The notes beneath the pieces are model-generated. The model was not told the origin of the DNA and did not search any database. It saw nothing but the letters and a program-made list of their open reading frames with translations. Positions 36,989-47,556 of a stretch of DNA of 64,000 bases are shown in pieces. Positions within the stretch are counted from its first letter, which is position 1. Each line of letters begins with the position of its first letter. Source of the DNA: Penicillium oxalicum (lineage: Eukaryota; Ascomycota; Eurotiomycetes; Eurotiales; Aspergillaceae); assembly GCF_001723175.1 (NCBI RefSeq), contig NC_064653.1, forward strand, positions 2,108,001 through 2,172,000. The letters run 5' to 3'. The position numbers and the translations under genes are program-made.

Positions 36989-37789
36989 CTAAGCGCGGAA
37001 GCCAAGACTGCTGAATAGAGAACCCACCACAGGAATCTTGCCAAGCATGTTCGTAGCGTCCGAGGCAACGGAGGTGGGCGACAGGCTAGCCGAGCTCGAA
37101 GACGCGGCACCTCTAGCACTCGACGCCGCAGAGGCAGAAGCCATGTGTCCCTCGTGAATATTGGACGAGGCTTGCATACTGGCATGAGCCGACGTCGTCG
37201 CAACTGTGATGAAGCTGGATGGCTTCAGGCTACCGTAGGTGGGCATGCCATGTTGCGTCATGGCCGGGCTGCTAGTGGTGGTAGAGTCCATGTTTTCTGG
37301 CCAAGATTCCGATGTCGCGGGCACTTCAGATGCACTGGAGGCCATGGATGAAGGATATGACGGGTATGAGACAACGGCCGACATGGAAGAGGAATATTCG
37401 TATACCTCCATGTGCTCGTCACCCGCAGTAGGAATCGGGGTGGCCATAGATGAGCCGCCACTCGGAGATTTGTGCTGAGATGCACCGGTTGACTCCGCTT
37501 GTTGGTCAATGGGCTTGATCGGGGTCGCCTTAGACGAAGAAGATGTTGGACGAGACGCTGCCATATTGGCCGAGACGGACTTGCTGTAAGAGGCCGCATG
37601 GACTATCTCGATGGCTTGCATGGCAGCCTCGTAGGCAGGCGTGAAGCCATCGCCATCCTCCACGGCCGAGCTACCTGGAGCTATGAATGGGTAGCTACCC
37701 TCGAACGGATTGCCACTCGGTATTGGCACTTCGGGGATGGCAGCGACAGCCACGGCAAGAGCCGCCAGAGACAAGTAAGTCGCGTGCAT
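36989..37789 (-). CDS. Secreted Ser/Ala/Thr-rich protein, 266 aa
   Basis: A single exon. The signal peptide is MHATYLSLAALAVAVAAIPE with cleavage likely near residue 18. The mature part is low-complexity, Ser/Ala/Thr/Pro-rich, and so probably heavily O-mannosylated, with a short ordered start (GNPFEGSYPFIAPG). It ends in LGKIPVVGSLFSSLGF, a short hydrophobic C-terminal motif that I have seen on fungal secreted proteins but cannot name. The tail is too short for a convincing GPI signal. Cell-wall or extracellular location is inferred. Confidence 0.7.
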   Translation of the reverse strand: MHATYLSLAALAVAVAAIPEVPIPSGNPFEGSYPFIAPGSSAVEDGDGFTPAYEAAMQAIEIVHAASYSKSVSANMAASRPTSSSSKATPIKPIDQQAESTGASQHKSPSGGSSMATPIPTAGDEHMEVYEYSSSMSAVVSYPSYPSSMASSASEVPATSESWPENMDSTTTSSPAMTQHGMPTYGSLKPSSFITVATTSAHASMQASSNIHEGHMASASAASSARGAASSSSASLSPTSVASDATNMLGKIPVVGSLFSSLGFRA

Positions 37790-40700
37790 TGTGTGAGTGC
37801 ACTTGATAGAAAGATTCTGCAGGAAGATGTGTGAAAACTCAATTGTCCAATCTCGTTGCCAATTCAAATGGACCACGTCGATGATAGTCAAACGAGGCGT
37901 CGAAGTTGAAAGATCCACGAAACAAGTACACAACGGCCGGCAGCGCTCCCCCCGAACGAACATGGCCGACATTTATAACAAGGGGTGAAACAACAAACGG
38001 GGGGGCGGGAAAGCTTGTCAAGAATGGAGGTCAGGGGGGGGAAAGGCTGGAATTTGGGGGACGCGTTCGCAAATGGTCAAGGATCAAAGATGCAGTCTGG
38101 AATGATCGACAGCAGGAATTCCCCGTCCATGTCCGTCAGCAAAGAATAAGCTTTTCAGATTGCAATTGTGCCGGAACACTTTCGCGCATGCAGAAGGCAT
38201 TTGTGTGAGCCAATTATAAGCTAAATAACGAGGACTAAGAACGGACTGGACGTGGAACATCGTGACCCGAATCGCACAGCTGAATGCTGCATCATTGATA
38301 GAGGCAGAAAGCCTCAGATTGGCATCTCACTAGGGAGGTGTTGTCCTGTCTTGATCGAACCCCTTTCTTGAACTGACATTCATCGTGCATTGAACAGACC
38401 GAAAGCTCAATATGGGTCACGGCCATGAAATGAAGCCATGAGTTCAAGTTAGTTCCATAGAGATTATAAACTCCTTAGCTTCACGTACCTATGAGCAAAT
38501 GCTGGATATTGTACTGAGCAAAGGGACTCGTGCCGAGGCGTTTGGCTGAAAGCATCCACACCCTGAGTAACCCAGGCAACAGATATCGTCCATGCATCAG
38601 AGCCCCGTACTGCTCTGCGAGCAAAGACAGACTTTAGTCTCATTGAACTTCAGGCGCACGGTTCGTAAGAATATGATCGTTGCCGGGTATATGATCCAGT
38701 TCTGACTGTTTGACTCAAGTTGGAGGGGCCCGCTGAACAAATTGCACATCGAGGCCGTTGAAACCACGATCCCCAAATGAAGACAGTAAGACTAGCGTGA
38801 GCCAATATGTTTCTGAGCAAGGCCGCTGCAAACAAAGTTAGGCTCAGGACACTAGAAGTCAGTCACATCGCAGTCTCTATATTGACCTGCTGTATGGAAA
38901 ATTAGGGTTCCAACCTGCAGATTGCCCGAGAACAAGCCGGGGGTTAAACCTCAAAGTTCATTTCCGCCTGAGATTATCGCTAGACCAATGCAAAGTTGAC
39001 CTACTTCCTGACTTATCAAGTCGTAAATCTGCATGAGCTATTTCAATAATACGTATCCGTGCTTCGGACATGTTGGGCTACGTGAACCGCACTGGCTGAA
39101 AGACTAGGAGGCGAGAAGCTAGGCATGTAATCCCGTATTTCTACAGCGCGTTATCACGGGCATCATTAGTTCTGCAAACGAGCTAAGCTACTCTTAGATT
39201 TTCAGAAAACATTTTGGAAGTACCTTTCGACGGCCCCTGAGCCCCTGTGTTCTTGATTTTAGTACTCGTGTCGTGACAATATTCTATAGTGCCGCTGTTG
39301 GCACCTGAGAATTATGGCGGCACCCTTAGGGGCCTTCAAATAGGCCTAGAAGCCTGCCCAATCCGGCTTTAAGCTAAGACGGATGAGTCAGCATGTTACC
39401 CCCGGCCTTCCACCGCCACACTTTTACATCACCGACACGCACTACTCCCTCCTGACCCGAAGCCCCCCTAGTCACATGATCTTTTATCCACTTCCCATCC
39501 TTTTCTCTTACTACCCTCCAAAAGTTGAAGCTATTCAGAAACCGTACACTAATCAATTCTAATTAAGGCACGTTCAAATGTTTATAATCTCAGAGATATT
39601 TACACTTTCCACTTACCTCAAGATAAATTTATTGCGCTTCTACTATATGTCCTCTCCCCTCTCCTTACTCAAAACACGACTCCTAGTATAAGGGCAAAAT
39701 CTATAGTAAGGAGAGGGATACAGGTAGGTTTGAATACCTTCAAGTTGATCTTGGGGCCGGAAGGGGCCTGGGGAACAACAAAGACAAAGGTGAGCTCTAG
39801 GTCATGTGACTAAGAGGACTCCGGGTAGTGTGTGCAGGTAATGAACACTCTGGTGGCAAAAGGGACGAAATGCTGACTCGCCCGTCTTGGCAGGGATTCA
39901 GGCTCCCATCCCGGTCCTGAGGCCCTCAGGGGTGCCGCCACAAAATTCAGGGGGTGCCAAGAGAACCACTCCTTGCAGATCTACATTATTTCTATTAAAC
40001 AAACATTTCTTCGGCATGGAATTGCGACTTAAACTTTTATGAGCATCCGCCAACACAATGATTCCAGCATTAAAGTGAGGAAGCACTTTTGTGAAAGTAG
40101 ATCAGGGTGGAATCGCCTGCTACAATTCTATACCGCCAATTTTACGTCGGGCTACTCCTTATGGAGATTAGAAAGTAGGTTTATCTTCAGTGAAGGCGGT
40201 CTTACATCCATGCCTTACGCCTAATGTATGCTAACAACTTTCTGAAATTTACGCTGTCACCAGAACGTGAAAGATAAAAGGGTCAGTATTGTGTTATTAG
40301 AAAAAAATTTTCTCTATGCAGCGGCGGATCAGAGCTACACGTAGCATTTTATTTTGGTTCAGATTTAAGACACTCTTACTGACCTAGACTAGACCGCGCA
40401 ATGAAGGGGAAATGTGGACATTATGGGTTTGTCAATATACTTGGAGCGCAGTAGGTCCTAGGTGCTTCTTTGCCACAATTTGTCCCAAATTGACGACAAG
40501 CAGGAGGTTTAAGTTTGGGGCGCCTATGCCGCCTTGGAATGGATCTGGATTATTTATCAAAGACAAGATATAGTTCCTCGTTCCATGGTCATTGGAGTCC
40601 TGGACCTGGATGATATCATAATCAGCGGTCAACATGAGGTGCAGGTGGAGGTGGTGCTCAACGCCGATTCAAGTCCCTCTCTTGAAAAGTAAACATGGAC

Positions 40701-40806
40701 ATCTATAAGAATGGGCATCCAAACTGCAATCATCTGGTCTAACTCAACAGCACTAATGCGGTTCAGTTTAAAACCTTCCCCGCAGACGCAAAAGCTACAT
40801 TCAGAT
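37790..40806. other. Gene-free, partly AT-rich region with foldback repeat
   Basis: 3 kb. The first ~200 bp is the promoter of the Ser/Ala-rich gene. From about 38.2 kb the sequence has no convincing reading frame and becomes AT-rich around 39.5-40.4 kb, as in decayed, repeat-derived DNA. A 663-bp inverted-repeat element is annotated separately. Confidence 0.5.
39298..39960. mobile_element. Foldback / MITE-like long inverted-repeat element
   Basis: The ends read TTGGCACC (39298-39305) and its complement GGTGCCAA (39953-39960). The arms pair along their length, with imperfect but clear matches: GGCGGCACCC near 39316 and its complement near 39935; GAGTCAGCAT at 39385-39394 with 39870-39879; TAGTCACATGA at 39469-39479 with 39802-39812; and a perfect 13-bp stem at 39657-39669 with 39705-39717 flanking a 35-base loop. 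The left arm has roughly 100 bp extra AT-rich sequence (about 39555-39650). It encodes no protein. No target-site duplication is obvious. The arms are diverged, so the copy looks old. Confidence 0.75.
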
Positions 40807-43076
40807 ATGGCCATCGAGGCAAAAACATGTATCGATATGGACAACGTCGAAGGTCTATGCAAGAGCCTACTGTCATCTATTGACAAGTATCGTGCGACTA
40901 CGAAAGAACTTGATCGAGTCCGTGCCGTTGAGGCAGCTACAAACTTGACAAGGTCGTTAGAAAAACCGGCAGATGCGATATACAGGCTGTTCCTATCGGT
41001 ATGTCTGGTCCGTGAACAAGATTGGAGCAGCTCGCTGAGCCCATCACTAGCCAGCTATTCTTATGGCGGTCAAAGTAGCCTCGGACCTTGATATGTTCTC
41101 AATACTCTCCACGAGCAGCTCATCTATCACCTGCCAGGAGCTCGCGGCACGAAAAGGAGCAAGCGTTGAACTCACTGGTGGGTTCAAAATACCCGCTGAT
41201 TAAATGCATGACCCAAGATATTGATACACACTCTACGTTCACCAGAGCGGATCATGCGCGTTCTTGTGTGCGGTGGTTTCGCTGTGGAAAGAGGACCTGG
41301 CAAATACACAGCCTCAGCCATGTCGGACAGAATGACTGACAGGACGGTTCTTGGGCCTGTGAACTCACTGTAAGACCCCGTTTCCTGTCTCGCGACCTGT
41401 ACCAATTCTAACGGAGGTCATGGACTCAGCTTCATGGACTTCCTCCCGATTATTCACCAGACGCCGGAATTTCTCCAGAAAACAGGATACCGAAACCCCG
41501 AAGACCCAAAGAATGGGCCCTTTCAGTATGCCTATAAAACACCTCTGACGTGCTGGGACTGGCTAGCTCAGAACCCCCCAGTCCTCGATCGTTTTGATAC
41601 CTACATGGAAGGCCACAAAGCAGATTGTGCTCACTGGACCAGCTGGTTCCCCGTTCAGCATTTGTTACTGGATGATGTAGTGGCTGACGATCGCACCTTG
41701 CTAGTGGATATTGCTGGGGGCCGTGGTCATGACTTGATGGAGTTTAAACAGAGATTCCCTGACGCCCATGGTGCCCTCGTTCTTGAAGATCTGCCGGCTG
41801 TCATCGATGATATTCAGAGTCTGGATAGCGGGATCAAGCGAATTAAGCATGACTTTTTTCAACCTCAACCAGTTAAAGGTCAGTTCCCATTTACCCTTCC
41901 CCTTTGCGGCAATGCGTCTTAAGCAAGTTGCTTAGGCGCTCGCATCTACTATATGAAGCACATCATGCACGACTGGTCCGACGAAAACTGCAAAGTCATT
42001 CTTGGACACATTGCTGCTGCCATGGAGGAGGGATATTCAAAGCTCCTCATTGAGGACCATATCCTTCCGGACGAAAACGCCGCATATCTGGAGAGCCTGA
42101 TGGACATGATTGTGATGGTATGGTGTCCGGGTAACGAGCGCACCCGCCAGAGGTGGACAAAGCTTCTTGAATCTGTCGATCTGGAGGTTAAGAAGTTCTG
42201 GCTGCCGGATGGGTTAGGCCCAGGAATTGTTGAAGCAGAGTTAAAACAAAAGCCAAAAAGCCTCACATACAATGTCAGTGCAGAGGACACGCAGCCGATT
42301 GTTTACAGTCACATAAATGGGACCCTGGATGAGATACTCGATCGGTTCCAGGTGTCCGAATTATGCAAAGGCTGGCCAGTATACCGCGATGCGTCTGAGT
42401 GGAGCAACTACCGAGATTTATTCGTGAAGGATGGGGGATTCGTATGGACGAGTGAGTTGATTTTTATTCTGATCCACCGTCGCTGACGCGTCTGCTCTTG
42501 CGAGGAATGCATGAATTAACCCGGGCCGATCTATCAGCATGGAGTGGTGGTCTCAGTGTGGATGAGTTCATCAAGGTATCCAGAGAAGGACGTGAGCGCG
42601 GCGACTTCATTATGCACCGTGAGAACAGCACGCTCGTTGACCTGAACCCGGTCAAACTGCGGGCTGTGGGAAAGATGAAAGCGACCATCACACAGCGATT
42701 CAATATCCAAGGCTGCTCTGTCGACATTGAATGCGATTGTCGCTTCCAATTCTTCTGCAAGAAGATCCCATCGAAATCCGGTTCCTTGGAGTGGAAAACA
42801 CAGTATGTCAAATTGATATACGAAAAGGACAAGATGATCCCAGTCGATGGCCAGTCTGTGCCCAAATTTGATGAAGCTCAGCTCAACCTGTATCCGGAAG
42901 GATACCGATACCTTGGGCTTGCACAATCGACACTAGGGCATCAAGTCCTCCCTGGGCTTCCAACCTTGAACAATAAGGCTTTTTTTGAGATGTACGACGC
43001 TATCAATCTGTGGCTTCAGGGTGATGATATTGGGAGACTGCTGGGAGTGCCTGAAACAAGACTGGAGAGGCGCTGA
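40807..43076 (+). CDS. O-methyltransferase fused to a SnoaL/NTF2-like domain
   Basis: Six exons, 40807-40998, 41051-41177, 41246-41369, 41430-41878, 41936-42451 and 42505-43076, give 659 residues. Residues 1-~405 form a plant/fungal class-2 O-methyltransferase: N-terminal dimerisation helices, a winged-helix region ([23 protein letters not shown]), the SAM-binding [10 protein letters not shown] (about 238-247), and the catalytic His309 in [12 protein letters not shown]. From about 419 a second domain begins ([20 protein letters not shown], then [15 protein letters not shown]), the start of a SnoaL-like, NTF2-fold domain, continuing in exon 6. No stop or Met separates them. Exon 6 starts after a GAG acceptor, so that junction is the weakest. 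The start could also be 40837. Substrate unknown; secondary metabolism inferred. Confidence 0.75.
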
Positions 43077-44662
43077 TTACTCCGTATGCCTTGTAGCGGT
43101 AAAGGCCAGCGGGATGGAAAGACACTCTTCGAGGCTGTTACTTTGTGCTTTCGCTTGTCAGTTGAATCGTCGGGCCTAGATGACTGATCATGTATCGCTG
43201 ACCTTCTCGATTGATTCAACATCACGAGAATGCGGGGATTTACTGATAGCAGGGTGTATAAGTTTGTGGACGTTGTTATGATCAGTTATCAATCACAAAC
43301 TCATACTACAATGCCGTTCAAAAGTCTCCGGACAGTCCCCATTATGTAATTTCTAGCCCCTGGCATTTTCAATCATATATCTCTACACCTCACATCTATC
43401 CAAAACTAGGCAGATCTTCCCTCAGCTCGTCTAATGGTCCAGAAATGTGCTCTGCATACTCTCTCGCGAAGTTTTACTTATGGAAATTAGCAATGGTACT
43501 TCAGCTCTCTAGTCGGACTCGCGCAAATTCGCAACAGTCGAGCGCTCTTACATGTGAAACCGGATATTCTGTGGCGTAAAGTGTCCATGCAACGTCATTC
43601 ATGGGTTCAACGCCGAAAACATAATATTTACATGCCGATTTTATGGAAGGACCTGCAACGCCGTACAGCAGACTACCATTTTCAATATCTACCATGAGAA
43701 GTTCTACTTGTTGAAGTCGGTCATTCCCGTCTTCAGGTCTGCTTATAACTGAAGGAGTTGTTTCATGGGTCCAGAAAAACCTAGATGTGTAGAGAGATCT
43801 TTGGCCCATCCATATGCACAGATAATGTTGATAGCGAATGACAGCACACCTGGAGCAATTCAACGGCATGTGGGATAGCTGCTTGTTCAGAAATTCAAAT
43901 CATCGAGGAGGCTAGAACCCAACTACTCTTGCATACCGAGACAAAAGCTGATACCGCTCATATCAGATCTACTTCTTGGAGGACCCAAAGTCACCAGAAT
44001 GCAAATGTGTGCATTTAGTACTTGTTACGTATTCTGAATTTGGTTCATTTGTTGATAGCCAGTCTATACACTCGATCTACAGATCCGCCACTGTGTCTAA
44101 AGCATCACGTGCTGCAAATCGAGTTATCATATCCCGTTGAAGAAAAAGCGAGTGAGATCGAGTCCACAAAGACTGGGAAATGTCTATTGGAATACGGAGT
44201 TATCATCTGGCTAACGAATCGTTTTGGCGATCGAATCGGGTGGATGATTTCGGATCACACGGAGTGATCGGGGAGCGTCATCGAGATCCAGATCTAATCA
44301 GATCGATGTCATTTTATTGGTGGAGACACGGAGATGAGTGCAGACTGGATGGAGTGGGAAAGGGGCAAACCCTTGCGAGATACACTGGTTAATTCAGTCA
44401 CTTAGGATCAGGTCATTAGGGGTGAGCATCATGCTCATACTATAGCGGATCAGAGACACCGAGAAACACAGAGTTAGAAATGTATGCATGTAAGAGCAGA
44501 TTCGTACAATATACACCTAATGGGAACATTCAAAATGGAAGAACATATAATCAAAAGTAGAGCATGAATGATGGTAGCAAATCGACAATGGCTGAGAAAG
44601 AACACGTCAGAGCAGAAAGAAAAGAATGAGTATCTCAAAACTCCAGAATTTTATATCCAAAT
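43077..44662. other. Intergenic
   Basis: 1.6 kb between convergent genes. A 122-codon frame at 43869-43501 on the - strand may be a remnant gene but could not be extended by consistent splicing. Otherwise AT-rich, nothing seen. Confidence 0.4.
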
Positions 44663-45647
44663 CTACGCGGCGAGCATCTTCTTGGTCTCGGCGATAGCGC
44701 GGCCAGGGTTCAGGCCCTTGGGGCAAGTCCGCGTGCAGTTCAGGATGGTGTGGCAGCGGTACACGCTCATGCTGTTGTCGAGAGCAGCCTTGCGCTCAGC
44801 AGTCTTCTCGTCACGAGAGTCAACCAGCCAGCGGTAAGACTGGAGCAGGATGGCGGGACCGAGATACTCCTCCTGGTTCCACCAGTACGAGGGGCAAGAA
44901 GTCGAACAGCAGGCACAGAGGATGCACTCGTAGAGACCGTCAAGCTTCCTACGGTCCTCGGGGCTCTGGCGGTTCTCAAGACCCTGCAAATATAGATATA
45001 TCAGTGTCTGTAAAGCTGGCATATCCTCGACTTCTCGTGGGGCAGCTGACTTACATCAGGGCTGGGAGTATCACGCTGAAGGTAAGGCTTGATAGACTTG
45101 TACTGCTTGTAGAAGAGAGTCAAGTCCGGTACAAGATCCTTGACGACGTAGGTGTGCGGCAAAGGGTAGATGCGAGACTCCTTGGTGGTCTCGGTGGGAA
45201 TACGGCCTGTTGAAAACGCATTAGATGGGCTGTATGCAGGTAGACGATTCCCCCATGAGACAGCAATTGCGACGATTCGAAAGGTGGGTGAAAGCACATA
45301 CACAAGCAAGCCAAGGTGTTGACACCGTCAATGTTCATGGCGCAGGAACCGCAGATACCCTCACGGCAGGATCGACGGAAAGTGAGAGTTGGGTCAAGCT
45401 CGTTCTTGATGCGAATAAGAGCATCCAGCATCATGGGACCGGTTTTGTTCAGGTCGAGCTCATACGACTGCATGGTGGGCTTCTCGGTCGGGGTGTCCGG
45501 GTTCCAGCGGTAGATCTTGAAGGTCTTCATCTTGGGGGTCTCGGAGACATTGCTGTCGACGGTCGCATAGGTGCGAGCGAAGCTGGCTGGGCGGAACAAA
45601 GGCCGCGACGCAGCGAAGAGTCGAGAAGTGGTGCGGAGGGAAGCCAT
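44663..45647 (-). CDS. sdhB: Succinate dehydrogenase iron-sulfur subunit, mitochondrial precursor
   Basis: Three exons in transcript order: 45647-45302, 45206-45055 and 44983-44663, giving 272 residues. It is the electron-transfer subunit of respiratory complex II, passing electrons from succinate oxidation to ubiquinone. The presequence (about 1-28) is rich in Arg and Ser. All three clusters are complete: 2Fe-2S (Cys94, 99, 102, 114 in [10 protein letters not shown] and LACLC), 4Fe-4S (Cys186, 189, 192, 196 in [11 protein letters not shown]), and 3Fe-4S (Cys243, 249, 253 in [15 protein letters not shown]). The first intron splits the codon right after Leu115, beside the 2Fe-2S site. A CCAAT box lies about 257 bp upstream. 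Confidence 0.97.
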
Positions 45648-46501
45648 GACGGACGAATGGAGGATTATGGAAAGGCGAGTTCCACCCGGAGGGAACTTTT
45701 TCGAGTTGAGTTGTTGTCAATTTATGCCAGTAAGCGGCGGCGTGGTGATCGTTCAGGAGATCAAAAGACAGGTAGAGCCGATATGAGGCTTGAAGTCACG
45801 ATGTGAGAAGAGGTGACGATGGCGACAAATTGAGATCAAGGAGATCTGGGCATACTAACCTCGGGTTCGAGAGTCGGCAAGTGGCTGAGTCAGCTGACCT
45901 GAGCCAATCATGGCGGGGCTAATTACAAGCGTCGGGCGGACACGGGCGTCGCCTGGATTTCAAGGTTGCGAGGGCTCGTGATGCTAATGGGTGATTGCCG
46001 CTGTGAGATTGACGATCGATTGGTACCTTTTGAGTTCATGTGCACTTGTATTATTCATCTTCATGTGTGCAGCACATAATATACCCTCAGGGTGGTATTG
46101 ATCATTAAAGAATCATTACATTGAAGTGCCAAATAAATGCAAATTGATTGAATCGATTCTATTTTGAATCGATTCGGTAGGGACATAGGTATCGGATTCA
46201 CTTGGTACATACAGAAGGTCCAATAGGTATTATTACGCTGTCTCGGCCCATTCTTCCTCCACAATCTCGGATCAGGCAGCCAGGCAGACACTGTGGCAAG
46301 CTCCTCATCTCAGTGGTTGCCGAGCATATTTCTTCGGAAGTGATCGCGGATGACATGTGGCCCACTCCAACTAAGCAGATCTCCCATGCTAGACAACTCA
46401 ACCCGAGACCCTGCTGCTTTGGGAAAGCCAAAGCATTGCCGCCTTGATACGAAGTTTGCTCGGACACACAGTGTGCTGTGGATGGACTGCCCATCACTTC
46501 A
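45648..46501. other. Intergenic: sdhB promoter and NmrA-like gene 3' region
   Basis: 0.85 kb, no gene. The sdhB-proximal part is GC-rich with a CCAAT box; the part near 46050-46200 is AT-rich with TATT/GAATCGATT words. Confidence 0.5.
45904..45908 (+). promoter_or_regulatory. CCAAT box upstream of sdhB
   Basis: CCAATCA on the + strand, about 257 bp before the sdhB ATG, so it is inverted relative to the gene. CCAAT boxes work in both orientations. Binding is inferred. Confidence 0.4.
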
Positions 46502-47556
46502 TTAACGCCGATTCACATAGTTCTGGTGCCACTCATAGTCACGATTCTCCTGCAGCAACTGTCGGATAGCCTCCCGAGGTGGTGTCGGCTCTCTCCCCAG
46601 CAAGTCCGCCATCAATGGGTCTGTTGTCCCGGTCTCGCCCTTGCTGATCGCATCATGCCATGACAGGAGTTTTTGGAAGAAAGCCTCAGATTTCCCACCT
46701 TCGTCGTCGGTCGCCTTCACACGCACAAACTCCTCCGGGGATACAAATTTGACCTGGATGTTGCGCCCTGTAGTCTCATTGATGACGTCGATAATCTCGG
46801 AGAAGGTGATGGTCTGCTGGGCGGTAAGAAGGACGATTTCCTTGTCATGGCCACCTCGGATCATCAATCGGGCAGTGGCCTCGCCTAGCTCGGCGCGTCG
46901 AGTGAAAGCGACCGGGCCATCGGAGTGAAGATACATCACAGAGGTGCTAGGGTACCAGTTCATAAAGACGGGAAATGCCTCAACGTAAAGACCCTCCCGG
47001 ATCGAGGTGTAGTTAATACCGGACCTAGTGCCGGGATCAGTCTTGCCGTCTTCCTACATCAGGCGACTCGATTCGGACTCACTTGCGCATCATCTCTTCA
47101 GTCAGCAGATGGGCCTTTTGCACGTCGGCGTCGGAAGACCCGAAGCCACCAAAGGCCAATGATGTGTACCAAACCTGTCGTTCCATCTCAGCTCAGCATG
47201 TGCAGTAAATACCTAGCTCTGGGGCTCGCAATGGGTGCTGGACTTACATGTTTGACATTCATCTTCTTGGCCGCATCGACAAAGTTCTGATGTTGCTTCT
47301 CTCGCTTCGCAACGTCAAACGTGTTGGTGCTCACAAACAGTAGGTTTTCGACATCTTCAAATGCCGCCTCTAGGCTTGCTGGGTCACTGTAGTCTGCAAG
47401 TCGAAAGGCGATCCCTTGGTCCTCAAATCGTTTGCGATTCGCTTCATTTGAAGACGCTGCGGCGTACTCGGAGGCGGGGACGTTGGCGACTAGATATGAT
47501 AGCACTTGTGATCCCAGCCCTCCAGAAGCACCCGTGACGAGATATTTGAGAGTCAT
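46502..47556 (-). CDS. NmrA-like NAD(P)-binding protein
   Basis: Three exons in transcript order: 47556-47248, 47174-47083 and 47024-46502, giving 307 residues. The Rossmann motif VTGASGGLGSQVL (Gly9-Gly15) starts the protein. Atypical short-chain dehydrogenase features follow: ADYSDPASLEAAF (adenine-side Asp), LLFVST, and the VWYTSLAFGG strand that replaces the classical YxxxK site. NmrA-like and isomerase-type members bind NAD(P) as redox sensors or reduce quinones and phenylpropanoids. It resembles the quinone-oxidoreductase-2/YtfG branch; the exact activity is unknown. Proximity to sdhB is probably coincidental. Confidence 0.88.

Noticed and set aside
40432..40886. Two short - strand frames just upstream of the methyltransferase fusion
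   Set aside because: Lengths of 67 and 85 codons are common by chance in this AT-rich DNA and no conserved motif is visible.
43501..43869. 122-codon frame on the - strand
   Set aside because: Splice sites that could extend it gave either a stop or a phase mismatch; no family is recognised. It may be a remnant.
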